Below the pieces are notes generated by a model. That model ran no database searches. It saw only the letters and a list, made by a program, of their open reading frames with translations, and had not been told where the DNA came from. DNA of 64,000 bases from Sipunculus nudus (taxonomy: Eukaryota > Annelida > Sipuncula > Golfingiida > Sipunculidae): NCBI GenBank assembly GCA_026874595.1, contig CM049307.1:58412870-58476869 (forward strand). The letters run 5' to 3'. Of this stretch, positions 1 to 13,318 are shown in pieces (positions within the stretch are counted from its first letter, which is position 1; every line of letters starts with the position of its first letter). A program made the position numbers and the translations under genes.

Positions 1-3000
1 GACTCGCTTTTACAGAAGGAAGGAACCCATTTGGTATGAAAATCTCACGCTAGGCACGTTCTCACCGGGTGAGGGCGAGATGATAAGTAGTTGTGTATAC
101 AAGCTCAAGTTCTATAGGATCTAATATGTAAGATACTTGGCACCACATCCGCCTGACTTTTAACAGAAAGCCCAATTTGTCATACTTCACTTGACTGTTG
201 GTGAAAGCGATGATCTTCAAGTTTCTCTTAGGGAAAATCACTTTTAGCAGAGGTCGGCTTTTATGCGGCCTCGTGGTATATTAAACTAATAATCCAAATT
301 CTTTCAATGATTTCAAGAGTCATTTCTGCTGGTGTCTACATACCACTGATGACGTCACCATTGACGTCACCGTTGGCTTCAAAGCCTTTTTGAGGTATTA
401 CCTAAATGGCATGAAAACATTGTAAATATTATCAAAGAGATCATTTAGTCTATATTATAGAAATGACCATTAAAAACATTTTATAGCTTTATCAAATAAC
501 AAAAACACCTTAATTGTGGTATTTTCTATGGCGCCCACATACCAACCAGGGCACCTATAATTTGTTCGGTTATTCATCAAACGTAATTGTGTCTAAATTG
601 GCTTCTCTTGAAAAGAAGTAAAGATTTCGATACCGCATAAACCACCAGTGATAATTGAAAGTAATGGTGCATTGTTAGATAAATAAAAAATATATTATAG
701 AATTTAGATTTATGATTTATTTTATCTCCATTTATGATTGAATACATAATGGTTTCATTACTAGCTTTTAAATGTCAATCTTTTTGATTAACTGCGAATA
801 TAACATTATTAAAAAAAAATTAAACTCTCCTATCTTACATGATTTTACCTTCAGCTATTTAGAAATCGCTCGGGTTTTGTATGGCCCACTACCCAGGGCT
901 ATTAAATGTTACCAGAGTCCATCGGCTGTTTCATAACTCTGACCGCTCGATGAAGATGTTACAGAAGACAGCTATAATGTCAAAATATTAGTTAGAAAAG
1001 TCACAAAAGCGTTGCATGTCTACCAGGTGCGCAGTATGGATACCATAGTTTTCATGAGTTATAGAATATGTTATTTTTTATTCTCACGCTGTAAAGCTAC
1101 CCCCCAATTCAACCCCTGGTAACTTATTTTATCGCTTGGTACATAAGTTGGAATCGATTAAAGTTACCCCGCAGTAATCTGAAACTTGAGTCATCAGGCG
1201 TTATTATTCGCCGGTCCAACAGAAAGACAATTATATACAAAACAACATGTTATAAGCATATTAAATTGTAATTCTAATTATTATGCGTCCATATATCAGC
1301 TAGTCCAGAACCGACCGATCAGGCTGGAAGTCTTGTCCCGGTTAAACTCTCAAATCCCAATCTCACCAGAGGCCCATCACAGTCCAGCCTTTGACACTAT
1401 ATCAGCTTAGTTACTAAATGTCTTTCCTTTATATTTTGCACTGAATACACCAATATGAGTATTTACATGTTATGTGTTCGTCTTTCTAGGCGTATTATTT
1501 TCTGGCATTTTAAAATCACAGCAACCAACATTCATTAGTGATTGACTTTCTACAGTAAACTTTATCAAATATGTTTTAATTGTCTTAAATATAACGTGTC
1601 GCTTGAAATGTCCATTTCTGAACTCATTAATGCACATTCCATCAATATTGTTTACGCTATTTAGCAAGGGATTGCAGTTCCCTCGACTTTGTTTACTATC
1701 TGTCACAATTGCTTGTTTCTATTTCCATGCTAATAATTGAGTAACTAATTTCAGTTCAGACGGATTGAATAAAACAAAAAAGAGTATAATAACCTCTACG
1801 TTAACTACTCAAATTATTAGTTTCATGTATTGGTATTTTTTCGCATTAAGTTATCCGGATTCTTAAAAACAACCTAAGAAATAAACAAATAAAAATTATA
1901 AATGTGTAATCTCATTTAGTCTCTACTGAAATGTTTACGTACTGTAACATTGGAATTCTTTATAATAATAAAATGGTTTTGATTTAGGGAAACGTATATT
2001 TAAAAAGATTTGACCCCAAGCTGATGACAGCTTTTTATGTGTTGTATGAAGAACAATACTGTGGCGTTATGCTATGATAACTATGAATATATGACCATCG
2101 TTTAAATACAGCGGCTTTAATTTTTGTGTTTTGATGATTATCTTTATTCACGGATGGAATCGTTCTCTGTTGCAGGTTTATAAATACACGACAAGAATGA
2201 TATGTTATTACCAAGCCTTATGTATCTCATGTTTTACATGGGCGGGGCTAGGAAAAATCCAGAAATCAAAACTTGCCATTTTCTTCAAACTGATAAAATA
2301 ACATTGACGATACAATCATATAACGAATCAACAAGTTGATTGTTGACGGGTCTAATTATAGTTATATTATCATTATGTAATGAAATGATAGTCATTGTTT
2401 ATTACTGTTATATGTAAATACGTGGAAAAAAGTCAATGCTAGACTTGTAAAAGAAGATGTGTATTATTACTTGTGAATTCTTTTAATAAGTTTCTTAAGT
2501 TTCTTTCGGTAAATGAACAATTAAACCCAGTCTCAATGATGAAAAGAAAGGAGATTGCTATTTGACAAAAAGCAAGTAGCTTCTGAAATGAATGGTAAGA
2601 AAATAAATGTCGTTTAGACAGTCTAAAAAGTTACACAGAGATACCACCATTTGATTTCTAGGACTCTGTTGTTATTCGAAACTGAGATCTTCAGCTCAAT
2701 ATTCAAACACCTCCACCTCTAGGCCGTGTCCTTCGCCGAATTTGAAATGTCGTCCTTGAAGCTTGTTGTTGTCGTAGGACATTGACATGAAAGGTTGCTA
2801 GACGTCTACCTGACCTGCTTGCTGTAAGAAGTAAACGTAGGTGGAAGACAAACGCGAAGATAACTAACCCACGTCTGTAAAGAAGAACTCAATACACCTA
2901 ATAACCATCTGAAAGTATCAATAAATTGAAAAAACGTGTTCGGCCTCGGATACTCACCAGAACAAAACAGGAAAATGTCTGTCCCTAGGAACTGACGTAT

Positions 3001-3238
3001 ATGACCATTAGCCTGGGACAGCCTCTGTGACCGGTTTGAAGAGGGGCACTTATTACAGTAAATACCGTCAATGAGAATAAATTACATTAACAACGTCTTC
3101 ATCTGCTATTGCACTGAACTACTACATTCGTGAAAATTTACAGGGTTGTTTTAGCTGAAGATTCCTTTCCTCTAGTGCGGTGATCTGGCACCAGCCAAAG
3201 ACCTCATCATCAAGAGAGTCTGAGTCTCCTGACAGTCT
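1..3238. other. No recognisable gene or repeat
   Basis: AT-rich sequence with stop codons in all frames and only sub-80-codon open stretches of biased composition. I see no transposase or reverse transcriptase motifs, no tRNA-like boxes and no clear terminal repeats. It is most simply intergenic or intronic DNA. Confidence 0.6.
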
Positions 3239-3254
3239 CCCCCCCCCCCCCCCC
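3239..3254. repeat. Poly-C run
   Basis: Sixteen consecutive C on the plus strand. Simple homopolymer; length is prone to slippage and sequencing error. Confidence 0.9.
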
Positions 3255-3882
3255 AACCGCCAACTCCGACTTTCTATATAATATTGTGGAATAACTTTCA
3301 GATTCTAAATAGCTGCTAAGAAAATTTTTAGTATGAAAATAATAAAAAACATGAAAAAAATCAGTCATGTTTACATTACTGTATATACTTTCATTTTCAG
3401 GTATGAATTCATACATAGAAAGCGATCTAATCCTGGGACACCCATCCGTGAAAACTGGCTTCGCACCTTGACTCATTGTCAATGTCTCTGCATAGGAAAT
3501 GATAAACTTGCTTGTTCTTAATTAAATAATCAATATGTAAATGTAATTCTATAAGCTACTCGATAAGTCTCCAATGTTTTAAGGTAAGTTCCAATAAACT
3601 GTATTTCAGTTGCATTCATCGAGCCTCAGAGATGAGTCAATATACTATCAGGGTAATCGATTACAATGCAATTACAATAACTTTTGTGTATTCAGAAAGG
3701 ATTACAATTATAATTACTCCTTGAAATAATTGCAATTACGTTTGCAATTACTTATGTGCTCATTTACAGGCCATTGACGTTTTGATAGTAACAGCAAAAG
3801 GGTCATAGATTGGTGTGCGTCCATAAATGTTAAAGGAACAATGATAAAGTGAACTTAATTATACATGTGAACCCAATTTTGA
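3255..3882. other. No recognisable gene
   Basis: AT-rich unique-looking DNA between the poly-C run and the palindrome-repeat element. Around 3650-3760 there is a low-complexity patch of 'attacaattac'-type repeats. Nothing codes convincingly. Confidence 0.5.
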
Positions 3883-5005
3883 ACTAGAATACGGGTAGTC
3901 GAAAAGCGACTTCGTGTATCCGCCGAAATCAGAGTGGGACGGGTGAAGTGAGGCATGGATTGAGTGGCAAGGGAAAATAGAGTGAGGTGTGTTGCAAATT
4001 AGCATTGATGTCTGCAGCCGAAATGTGTATGTAGGTTGCGCCACCTACCACAAAATCCAGAAAACTGTCAAAGCTGTATGCATATGCAAAAAGTTAAATC
4101 ACTGCGGAGATACGAGTGATTTTATCTCACGGCAGACAAACAGAGGGACGCTCTGCAAAAATCGTTTCAGATGGCACCACCAGTATTGCCCATAATAAAG
4201 AGCTATGTGAGATCTATACACATGCCAAATTTTGGCCCAATCGGTCAAACGGTTCCCGAGATACAAGCTTGGATGACTGCAGCGTAAACATGAATGTAGG
4301 TGGCGCCACCTGCATAAAAACAAGAAAGTTATCCAAGATGTCTAAACATGCAAAATTTTAGGCAGATGAGCCAAAACATTGCCGAGATATGAGGAATTTC
4401 ATCCCACGGCAGACATACAGACGAACGCTGTGCAAAAATGGTTGCAGGTGGCGCCACCAGTTTTGCATATGATAAAGAGCTATGTGAGATCTATACACAT
4501 GCAAAATTTTGGCCCAATCGGTCAAACGGTTCCCGAGTTATGAGCTTAGATGTCTGCAGCGTAAACGTGAAAGTAGGTAGCGCCACCTGTCATAAAATCA
4601 AGAAAGCTGTCCAGGATGTATAGACATGCAAAATTTCAGGTTGATAAGTCAAACCAATGCAGATATATGAGTGATTTTATCCCAAGGCAGATGAACAGAT
4701 GGACGCTGTGCAAAACTTGTTGCAGATGGCGCCACCATTTTTATGTATGTTATAGAGCTATCCAAGGGCTACATTTGTGCAAACTTTTTTCCTGATCGGT
4801 CAAATGGTTCCCGAGATATGTGGGTTAATGTGTCAAAAAGACGCACAGATGGACGCAGAGCGCAGAAGAAAGGTCAGAGGTCAAAACAAAATCGTGGCGC
4901 AGCAGTTCACATGTTACCCGAACATAATCCCGGGTTTCGTAAAATTTCGCACATCGGTTACGGAGGATTTCTCCGGACAACTCTGTTTTGGCGTATACAA
5001 TAAAT
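3883..5005 (+). repeat. Dispersed element with palindrome-centred tandem repeats, copy 1
   Basis: A ~1.1-kb repeat whose other copy lies at 36893-38440. Both start with 'actagaatacg' and run into a shared region reading 'gcgcagcagttcacatgt' near the end. The body is tandem: monomers of about 130-150 bp, each centred on GGTGGCGCCACC (exact at 4299-4310 and 4447-4458; one- or two-base variants near 4169, 4575 and 4730). The monomers alternate in two types, giving a ~278-bp dimer period. Conserved text downstream of each palindrome includes 'acatgcaaaatttt' and 'gttcccgagatat'. Open frames here are short by-products of the repeat; I see no coding domain. The family is not one I can name. Confidence 0.75.
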
Positions 5006-6697
5006 TAACTTAACTAGAAGACTCTCAGAGACAGCACATTTACTTCCATCATGATTTTGGATCACCAGACCCGGAATAGGATCCTTGTCAAATTTTGAAG
5101 AGTGGTTTGTATGCGCTTGGAACATAAATTTCAATAACATGCGAAATAACAATAAAAATAATGTTAAAATAAATGTTATTATTAATTTAGTAGGACTCGG
5201 ATATGGACTTGGTTTCAAGAGGACTTTGGTTGGAAGATTGTGGACTCGGACTTGAATCACTATGACTTAGCCACGAATACAAATCATTAGGTACATACAC
5301 TGGACTATAGTACGTAGACCTACATGTCGATAGACTTGCATATGTCAAAGGGGCCAAACGCCGCTAGCTTGGACTCGGACCTGCACTCGGACATGGATGG
5401 TGTGGACTGGATTACAGCACCGACAGAATTATAGGATCATACTAGATTTATATAGGTCCTGAAAGAGTTAAATCAAAACAGTTTTTAAAACCTTTAATTT
5501 TCACTTTGTTTTAGATTTTTGATTAATTCTGACACTCCTTATATTAACATTACATGTGATATCTCGATCGGTATCCAAATTTTCATCATTTATTAATTAT
5601 ACTGAAGGTTTATCCTAAATCTATAGAAATCTTAAAAACTGAAGCTTCATATACGTGGTCTCAGAAAATCAAGCCGTACGCGTGGGTCAGACTCATGTGT
5701 TACTTTTGGTCCGTTAAGCAGTAAAGGGATAATTAAGAAATACCTCATGCGCATTCTTCAAATTTAACAGAATTACCGACCGTTCCACGTACCTTTTCAG
5801 TACTTTTTTTTATCTTAGTCAATCAGGGAAAAAGAGGTACAACATGTTTTTTCCAAAATATAATAATTTTCCCGTCACTAAAAAAATAGACTTTGCTTTT
5901 AATTTCCTCCAACAAAATCTAGGGCTTTATGTATTTTCTCTCTCACGTCTATAGGGGCTTCACCAATGATAACTTTCCGTAGAAATCACAGCAACTAGGT
6001 CATGAGCTCATTAAGAAGTGGAGTGTGTGTTTTTTTTAAGTATTATATGGAATATGTTAAAAAAATATTATTTTCGATTTTTTTAGCATGCATTAAAGGA
6101 AATTAAAGGGAGGAACAATTATTTGACTTATTTACCTGATAAACGTCTGGATGATATGAAATATGGTTCATCATGACTAACATTTAGGTCCGACAACTTA
6201 TCAAATGTCATGTACAGCTGGTACAATTGTAAAGGATTGTCATTAAGTTACACATATCAGAAAATGTAATAATATTTCATCGGTTTTATACTGCCGACTG
6301 GAAGTATTACACCGGTGGCATACCATATGCAAGTTAAAAGAAATATCATGTTTCAGAAAACTAGCAAAACATCAAGTTGTTAGTTAAAATGATATTCATA
6401 TTAATGTACCATTTCCCGCCAGATGTCGCTTTCTTAATGAATGCGTAAGGTTTATATCCCAGCCAAAAGCATTGTACTAATTTCATATGAGAATATAGGT
6501 TTTGTATATACGTTTTTGTTTTTGTATAGATGTTTTTACTCCCTGTTTGCTTTTAAAACCAGTGAACTGTAAATTAAGCCATTAAAGAAATAGGAATCTA
6601 ATTCGTATAATGTTGTATAGCCAAGGGTGTTACAAAATTGTTGTTGTTCGTCCATCAAAGGCGATGATGATCTCAGCATCCTGGGTATATATATATA
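5006..6697. other. No gene; degenerate 'ggactcgga' patch
   Basis: No coding signal. Between about 5190 and 5420 the motif 'ggactcgga(c/t)' recurs irregularly, a degenerate simple repeat. The remainder is AT-rich sequence without recognisable structure. Confidence 0.5.
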
Positions 6698-7349
6698 AAG
6701 CTGGTGACACACATACCAGTGTTTTTTTCGTATCCGATTAACGCATCCGATCAACGCATCCGTCTAAACAATATTGGACACTATAATTTCAGTTGAACAT
6801 GACACATACCTCCGGCAACAGTTATCAGCTGCGTTCAAACGGATACGTTGATCGCAGATATTGAGCCCTGCACGATTTTTTAACGTAAAATACGGGAAGC
6901 CCTCACTTCCATTATCAGAATTTGAGTTTTAAAGTTCACTGAAGGGGTGTCACTTTAAGGAAGAATTCACATGTCAATAATACTCAACATGCATCTTACT
7001 ATATCACCGAAAATTTGCAACAATGGCTATGATGCAATAAAAAATGACATTTTAAGTGGAAACAAAATTAAGCGTTAAGCACGGGAACCAGGACAATTAA
7101 TTTGGAGGGAGTGGGGGTCCTATCCCACATTAATTTAATTAAAAACATAATTATATGTTGTATCTTTACTGAAATATCATTCAGGTTTACAGGCATAAAT
7201 CTTGACCTGAAAGGACAAAACGACGTATCGTCACCAGGTTGACGCTTGTATGTGTCATATGTTGTCGCATGGTTGCCGTCATGTCATTGCATTTGACCAA
7301 CGGACGCGATTAACGCATTGCGATAAACGCTGGTATGTGTCACCAGCTT
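6698..7349. mobile_element. TA-flanked MITE (non-autonomous DNA transposon), 652 bp
   Basis: The left end AAGCTGGTGACACACATACC (6698-6717) is repeated inverted at the right end as GGTATGTGTCACCAGCTT (7332-7349). The left copy carries an extra CA dinucleotide. The inverted similarity continues inward through 'gattaacgcat' on both sides. Each end is abutted by the dinucleotide TA (6696-6697 and 7350-7351), as expected for Tc1/mariner-type target duplication, although the left TA sits in a short (TA)n run and is weak evidence. No transposase frame is present, so the copy is non-autonomous. Superfamily assignment from a TA duplication alone is tentative. Confidence 0.7.
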
Positions 7350-7629
7350 TAGACAAGTTAAAATGTTAATGTACAAAGTCAAGAAAATTACAATAGGAAA
7401 TCATATCCCACATAACATCATATCCCATATATAATTAAAAATCATACGGTTTTCTTCATTACATACCATATGCATGAACGGGTAACACGTGATAAAGAGA
7501 CAGATGTTAACATGAAAGCACTTAGAATACTCCCTGCGTAATGAACAAGAAAATACTTTTTTGTCTGACATTAGAGGTGTTCAGGGTATAATTATTTATG
7601 CATCATCTAATACGAAAAGAGAAGAGTAC

Positions 7630-7805
7630 TTTTTGTGTTCATTAAAGACGATTTTATTTATACCAATCAAAGGCCAAATGGTGCATCCATAAAATTGTCA
7701 TTTCCGGACTCATTAATATTGTTTGTTGGTCTCCTTTGAAACAGGCCAGCTCATATTACCTCGTCCTGCGCCACAGCAGGTGATGACATCCCGCTTGTAG
7801 TGATG
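7630..7805 (+). repeat. Diverged third copy of the 8.9-11.1 kb repeat (partial)
   Basis: The stretch reading 'cattaaagacgat...' through 'cctcgtc(c/t)' aligns with 9438-9580 and 10480-10625, sharing 'ccataaaa', 'cattaatat' and 'acctcgtc'-like blocks, but with many substitutions and small indels. It appears to be an older copy of part of the tandemly duplicated unit downstream. Confidence 0.6.
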
Positions 7806-8910
7806 GTTTCTTAAAAAATAATAAAAAGTGCCACTTCAAACGTGTTTAAAATTCATGGTTGTATTTCATAAGGAAACATGTTTTAGGAATTTTCATGTTT
7901 CGAAAAACAATATATGTCTTGTGAAGATATTTTATAGCTAAAAAAAATGAAGTTGAGGAATAATTAAGGATCGGTTGAATGGTAAGCACATTAAATCAGA
8001 TGAGATCTAGATCTGGGTAAAGGGCATTATCATTTTCAGGGATAGACTTAGGTAGCCAGAGCACATTTTCTAATTCTAAATATCTAATGTGCATTTGTTA
8101 TATCATAATAAAAATGATAATCTGAAAGATTTTAGCTCAGCTGACCTACGTTTTTGGATGGATGAATCCTGGTGACATCAGCTGCGAATGACTTTTTTCA
8201 ATAACCCTACAGAAGAGGTTGTGAATCTATCTGTAAATGCTTTCTGGACTTTGCCTTGAGGGGCGAGCGCGTGCTTCGGCGAGGAACTGTGTTGATGCGT
8301 GGCGTTAGGCGCCGAGCTAGATGTGATATTCCTATGTCACTTGAGCGCGTCGTTGATGTGATCCGTAGAAGTGTAAACATGTCTGTGGTGTACTGTAATC
8401 ACAGCGGAATAAACCGGACCTATTGATTGTGTTTTAGTATGTATATATTTAGAACGCCTCTCCAGAGAAATGTAAGTGTATTTTAATATATTTTGTTGTT
8501 TGTTTTGTCATATCTTCTTCATCTTAGTGTGTGTGTGTGTTTCCGCCGGTTTGTTTTACCGTTTTAAAAAGCCTGGTCGTTCATTTCTACGGGGTAGTGA
8601 CATATAGCGTATTGTAATCAGACCACTGTAAGCGCGTGGTACTGCATTGTGCATGCAGACAAAATTTTAAACATGTGACACCCGCTCTCCTTGGTTTGAT
8701 TACACCAGAACACAAGCTCCCATTGGTCTAGTTCTTGGCCCTTTGCCGGCAACAATGTCATCAAACCAACGAGAGCGCGTCTGGATGCACAATGCAATAT
8801 CAGTGGTCTGATTACATTTCTGTGCTCTGTGCGAACCCTGGTGTTCCTGCCCAGAGAACCTTGCCATAGCAAGCAGCGGTTACACACGAAAGGATGTCTG
8901 GGACGACAAC
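7806..8910. other. No gene; locally GC-richer stretch
   Basis: The 8250-8360 and 8620-8910 intervals are richer in CG dinucleotides than the surroundings. An open frame of 127 codons on the minus strand (8618-9001) has no recognisable domain and crosses the junction of the downstream tandem duplication, so I do not call it a gene. A short (GT)n run sits at 8526-8541. Confidence 0.45.
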
Positions 8911-9790
8911 CAGTGTACAACCGCTGCGTGAGGGGCGTATAACTACAGCTACAAATTACGTAACATGCACATACTGTTCTATATGAATAAACATAAACCA
9001 CAGAACCTGAGTTTCAGCTTTAACAATGTGTTATTCGGGTTTAAAAGAATTGAGACAATCAGATTATTCAATTGTCAAGACATGTTTTAGAAAAAAAAAT
9101 TATGGTGACAAAACATTTTCTATTTTTAACGTGTTTCTGATACATATTTCATATCAAAATTACATTCACTTTAAAGCATGTTCACATCTCTGGAAGTAGT
9201 ATACATTTTACAAACCGTACTTCGCTTTAAATTGCCAAAATGTATTAATTTAATAGTGTCGGCACTTGGTTGTGATCCGAGTTACTGCATGTGCTACTCA
9301 AAATCATATGTTTTGTGGGGAAAGATTTGGTCAAAGGGCAGCGAAACTGACTTCACGCAGCTTAGAAACGGGTTTAATTTTCATGTCGCGCTAGAAACCC
9401 ATTTATAAATAATTCAAAGTGAAAAAACAAATTTTGCATTCATTAAAGACGATGTTATTTTATAACAATCTAATATCAAATGGTCTATCCATAAAAGTGT
9501 TCTTTTTGGAGTCATTAATATCGTACGTTTTCTCGTTTCTGTCTTTCTCGTTTCTGATAGATGATATTTCCTCGTCTCGCGTCTGACGTCATTCCCTTTG
9601 TTATTATTTTCTCTTAATAAATAATACCCATAAGAACTAATAATGTGATATCTCTGTTGTTTGTTTTCTCGATTGTTCGCACGGTGTTTGACTTGCGTAT
9701 ACTGAAGCTGAACTAGATTAAAAGAAAACGATTCTGTAGTCTTTAAGATAAAATAATAATAATAATAATAGTAATAATAATGATAAGATT

Positions 9791-9836
<46 letters not shown>

Positions 9837-9939
9837 TTAAATATATATATGAAATATATAATTAACATGAGGAATACAAACCCGCGTGAAAACCTGACTC
9901 TCAGTTAACGATTCTTTTCCTGTGTCGCGAACACGTTGG
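8911..9939 (+). repeat. Tandem duplication unit 1 (1029 bp)
   Basis: Starts at 'cagtgtacaaccgctgcg' and ends at 'gcgaacacgttgg', after which the same sequence restarts at 9940. Sequence agreement with unit 2 is very high (isolated substitutions; a ~20-bp extra segment near 10283 in unit 2; different (TAA)n length). This points to a recent direct duplication. The (TAA)n tract occupies 9752-9838 in this unit. No coding domain is visible. Confidence 0.9.
9752..9838. repeat. (TAA)n microsatellite
   Basis: Interrupted AAT/TAA trinucleotide array near the end of tandem unit 1. Confidence 0.9.
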
Positions 9940-10862
9940 CAGTGTACAATCGCTGCGTGAGGGGCGTATAACTACAGCTACAAATTACGTAACATGCACA
10001 TACTGTTCTATATGAATAAACATAAACCACAGAACCTGAGTTTCAGCTTTAACGATGTTTTATTCGGGTTTAAAAGAATTGAGACAATCAGATTATTCAA
10101 TTGTCAAGACATGTTTTAGAAAAAAAAAATTATGGTGACAAAACATTTCCTATTTTTAACGTGTTTCTGATACATATTTCATATCAAAATTACATTCACT
10201 TTAAAGCATGTTCACATCTCTGGAAGTAGTATACATTTTACAAACCGTACTTCGCTTTAAATTGCCAAAATGTGTTAATTCAATACTAGGTCAGGTTAGT
10301 GTCGGCACTTGGTTGTGATCCGAGTTACTGCATGTGATACTCAAAATTATATGTTTTGTGGGGAAAGATTTGGTCAAAGGGCAGCGAAACTGACTTCACG
10401 CAGCTTAGAAACCGGTTTAATTTCCATGTCGCGCTAGAAACGCATTTATAAATAATTCAAAGTGAAAAAACAAATTTTGCATTCATTAAAGACGATGTTA
10501 TTTTATAACAATCTAATATCAAATGGTCTATCCATAAAACTGTTCTTTTTGGAGTCATTAATATCGTACGTTTTCTCGTTTCTGTCTTTCTCGTTTCTGA
10601 TAGATGATATTTCCTCGTCTCGCGTCTGACGTCATTCCCTTTGTTATTATTTTCTCTTAATAAATAATACCCATAAGAACTAATAATGTGATATCTCTGT
10701 TGTTTGTTTTCTCGATTGTTCGCACGGTGTTTGACTTGCGTATACTGAAGCTGAACTAGATTAAAAGAAAACGATTCTGTAGTCTTTAAGATAAAATAAT
10801 AATAATAATAATAATAGTAATAATAATGATAATATTAATAATAATATTTATAATATTAATAA

Positions 10863-10917
<55 letters not shown>

Positions 10918-10923
10918 GATAAT

Positions 10924-10960
<37 letters not shown>

Positions 10961-11063
10961 TTAAATATATGTATGAAATATATAATTAACACGAGGAATA
11001 CAAACCCGCGTGAAAACCTGACTCTCAGTTAACGATTCTTTTCCTTTGTCGCGAACACGTTGG
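9940..11063 (+). repeat. Tandem duplication unit 2 (1124 bp)
   Basis: Direct repeat of 8911-9939. The last shared block is 'gcgaacacgttgg' (11051-11063), after which the copies diverge. It is longer than unit 1 mostly because its trinucleotide array (10793-10963) is about twice as long. Confidence 0.9.
10793..10963. repeat. (TAA)n microsatellite, expanded
   Basis: Imperfect TAA/AAT array of about 170 bp with scattered TAC and GAT interruptions. It is the homologue of 9752-9838 and shows length change since the duplication. The isoleucine-only open frames over it are artefacts of the array. Confidence 0.9.
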
Positions 11064-13244
11064 CTATGGTCCAGTAACCCGTTAGAGCCATGTTAGTACT
11101 CATGCGGTCAACAGACATGCTATGGGATTTAGCAATATGAAGAGTTGCAAAGGACTGTTTTTTTTTTTTCTCGGACATGTTTGGTTTTGATAGAAAGTAT
11201 ACTAAAAATAACTCACAATAAGTCTGGTTTATTTCAAGTGACGGCGTATTTGTTGGCCATAGCCGTTTTCAGAAATGCCCAAATATATTTGCATATTCAT
11301 CGATACGAGATATAATGGTTCTTTGATGCTGGTCTTAAACTCTCTAATGTCGTAGGGCCGAAATGGCGCTAGCCATGCACATTCATTTCTGATAGATGGT
11401 AGTCGAAGGATATTTTTTTTATTTAAATGAATAGACCTGATGAACGGTATTTTAGGGTTTTATTATGAACCTCTGCTGTAACATTATGCAACTGTAGAAA
11501 TGGCAACTGATTAAATGTTTTGGTTTGTAAAACCCTCCACAAGAACAGTTCAGCTGTCAAACACACAGGTAATTCAAAGGACAATTTAATCTCCGTACTT
11601 TGAACTAGTATTCAATTTTTGCATCCATCTGCATAATGCTGGATTAAATATAATATCTGAAGAATATCCGAGGAAATCTTTATTTTGAAATTGCTATTTG
11701 CCTCCATGTTTAATCATAAAACAGTACTTAACGTACCAAAGATAGCACAGCCGCTGCGGGGTCTCATAATAAGCACTTCCTGTTTGTGAGTGTTCGAAGC
11801 AGAATTAAGTTTCACAGTTCTGTAATCCTAGTGACATTAAATTAAATGAATATACTTGATAAACAAATGTCAGAAGCAAGAACAATACTGTACAACTATT
11901 GAAACACATCTGCCTATATCTGCTCCAATGTCTAAAGAAGAAATTGTAGACAACATTGTTTCCCTGTAAATTCTTATTGTGTAGAGGCTTTTGCTATTAT
12001 TTCGCTTTAGAACATTTACTGACAAAACAAACTCGGACTCAAGTTCAATTTTCTAGCAGTTTAAATAAAGTTTTTTTTAAACTTTGACAAGGTTTCTGAC
12101 GTTACACTTTTTATGTCATTTCCCTTAGATAAAAGATTCTTGTGATTAATTTCGTTCCTGCATTGCGCGACAATTACATACCTCGTTACCGTTCTCCACG
12201 ATAACTCCTGCGCCCGGAGTCTTTAAATCCGGATTCATTAATAATATAATTTCTGAGTAGATATATATTATTGCCTTCGCCTGGTATGCGTTCATCCCCG
12301 TTCGTGTGTGTGTTTGTGTATCTGTTCCCAACATAACTCAGGCAGTGACATGTTTATCCCATTTCGGGAATGGACCTATGAAGAATTATATTTTGGTGTG
12401 GACCAGGCACATGATCCGGATTTAGGAACGTCATGATGGAATAATCACAAATGTAGAGTCAGTTATGCTTAAATGAACCAGGGAATATGGACCGAATAAA
12501 ATTATATATTAAGGCATATGGAAATACTAAGGTGCACAGATAACAAAAAAATATTGTACATTAATTAACATAAAGGTAAATAAAATATGACGTAACATCA
12601 AATCAGTAAATCATATTTACTGAATACAGTGAACCCACCGATTTGTTTTCATATTCATGTGAAAATATGTTGTATTATATATTTTGAAGTATAAAGAGAC
12701 TCTGGTGTAATAGCTCTGACCAATAATCCTGCACTGGATATCAATAAAAATTGCAAGATGTAAAAACTATGATATGCTTGCTTATGGTTAAGAAACAATT
12801 ATGTATGCCCTTATAAAACTGAAGATGTGTGTCGGAGATTTAATTGTCTACTCAAATAAGCCTATTTATATCAACTTTTAAAAGGAAAGAATGGAACAAA
12901 TTTGGCAGTACGCGATACGTGGAGCGAATTACATGCGTTCATTATCGACCAAGTAACTGTGAAATGTAACTCATTTGTGCCAACTGCTCCGAACATAGAT
13001 AAGTAAATAGCTTCGCCTTCTTTTTCAACCAAATGTGAAATATATGTGTGTGTGTGAGCGTGTGTACATGACTATATAAAATTATACTGTTGATATTTCA
13101 GAACTAGTCTACAGGGGTCCAGTCCGGTAATAAATTTAATATGATTGTTGAAGTAACTATTTATAAACTAATTTATTTATAAATATCCAGATACAATAAT
13201 TTATATCCAGATATAATTGTTTATGCAAGTTTTACTTAGTATGA

Positions 13245-13245
<1 letters not shown>
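11064..13245. other. No recognisable gene or repeat
   Basis: AT-rich, with frequent stops in every frame and no motif of a known family. A T-run lies near 11159-11170. Confidence 0.5.
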
Positions 13246-13296
<51 letters not shown>

Positions 13297-13318
13297 ATAT
13301 ATATATATATATATATAT
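13246..13318. repeat. (TA)n microsatellite
   Basis: Two (AT)n tracts, 13246-13293 and 13297-13318, separated by a short 'aac' interruption. Confidence 0.95.

Noticed and set aside
8618-9001. 127-codon minus-strand open frame
   Set aside because: Crosses the tandem duplication junction, has no recognisable domain, and cysteine/arginine-rich composition typical of chance frames in CG-richer sequence.
10786-11032. Isoleucine-rich open frames
   Set aside because: Direct translation of the (TAA)n array.
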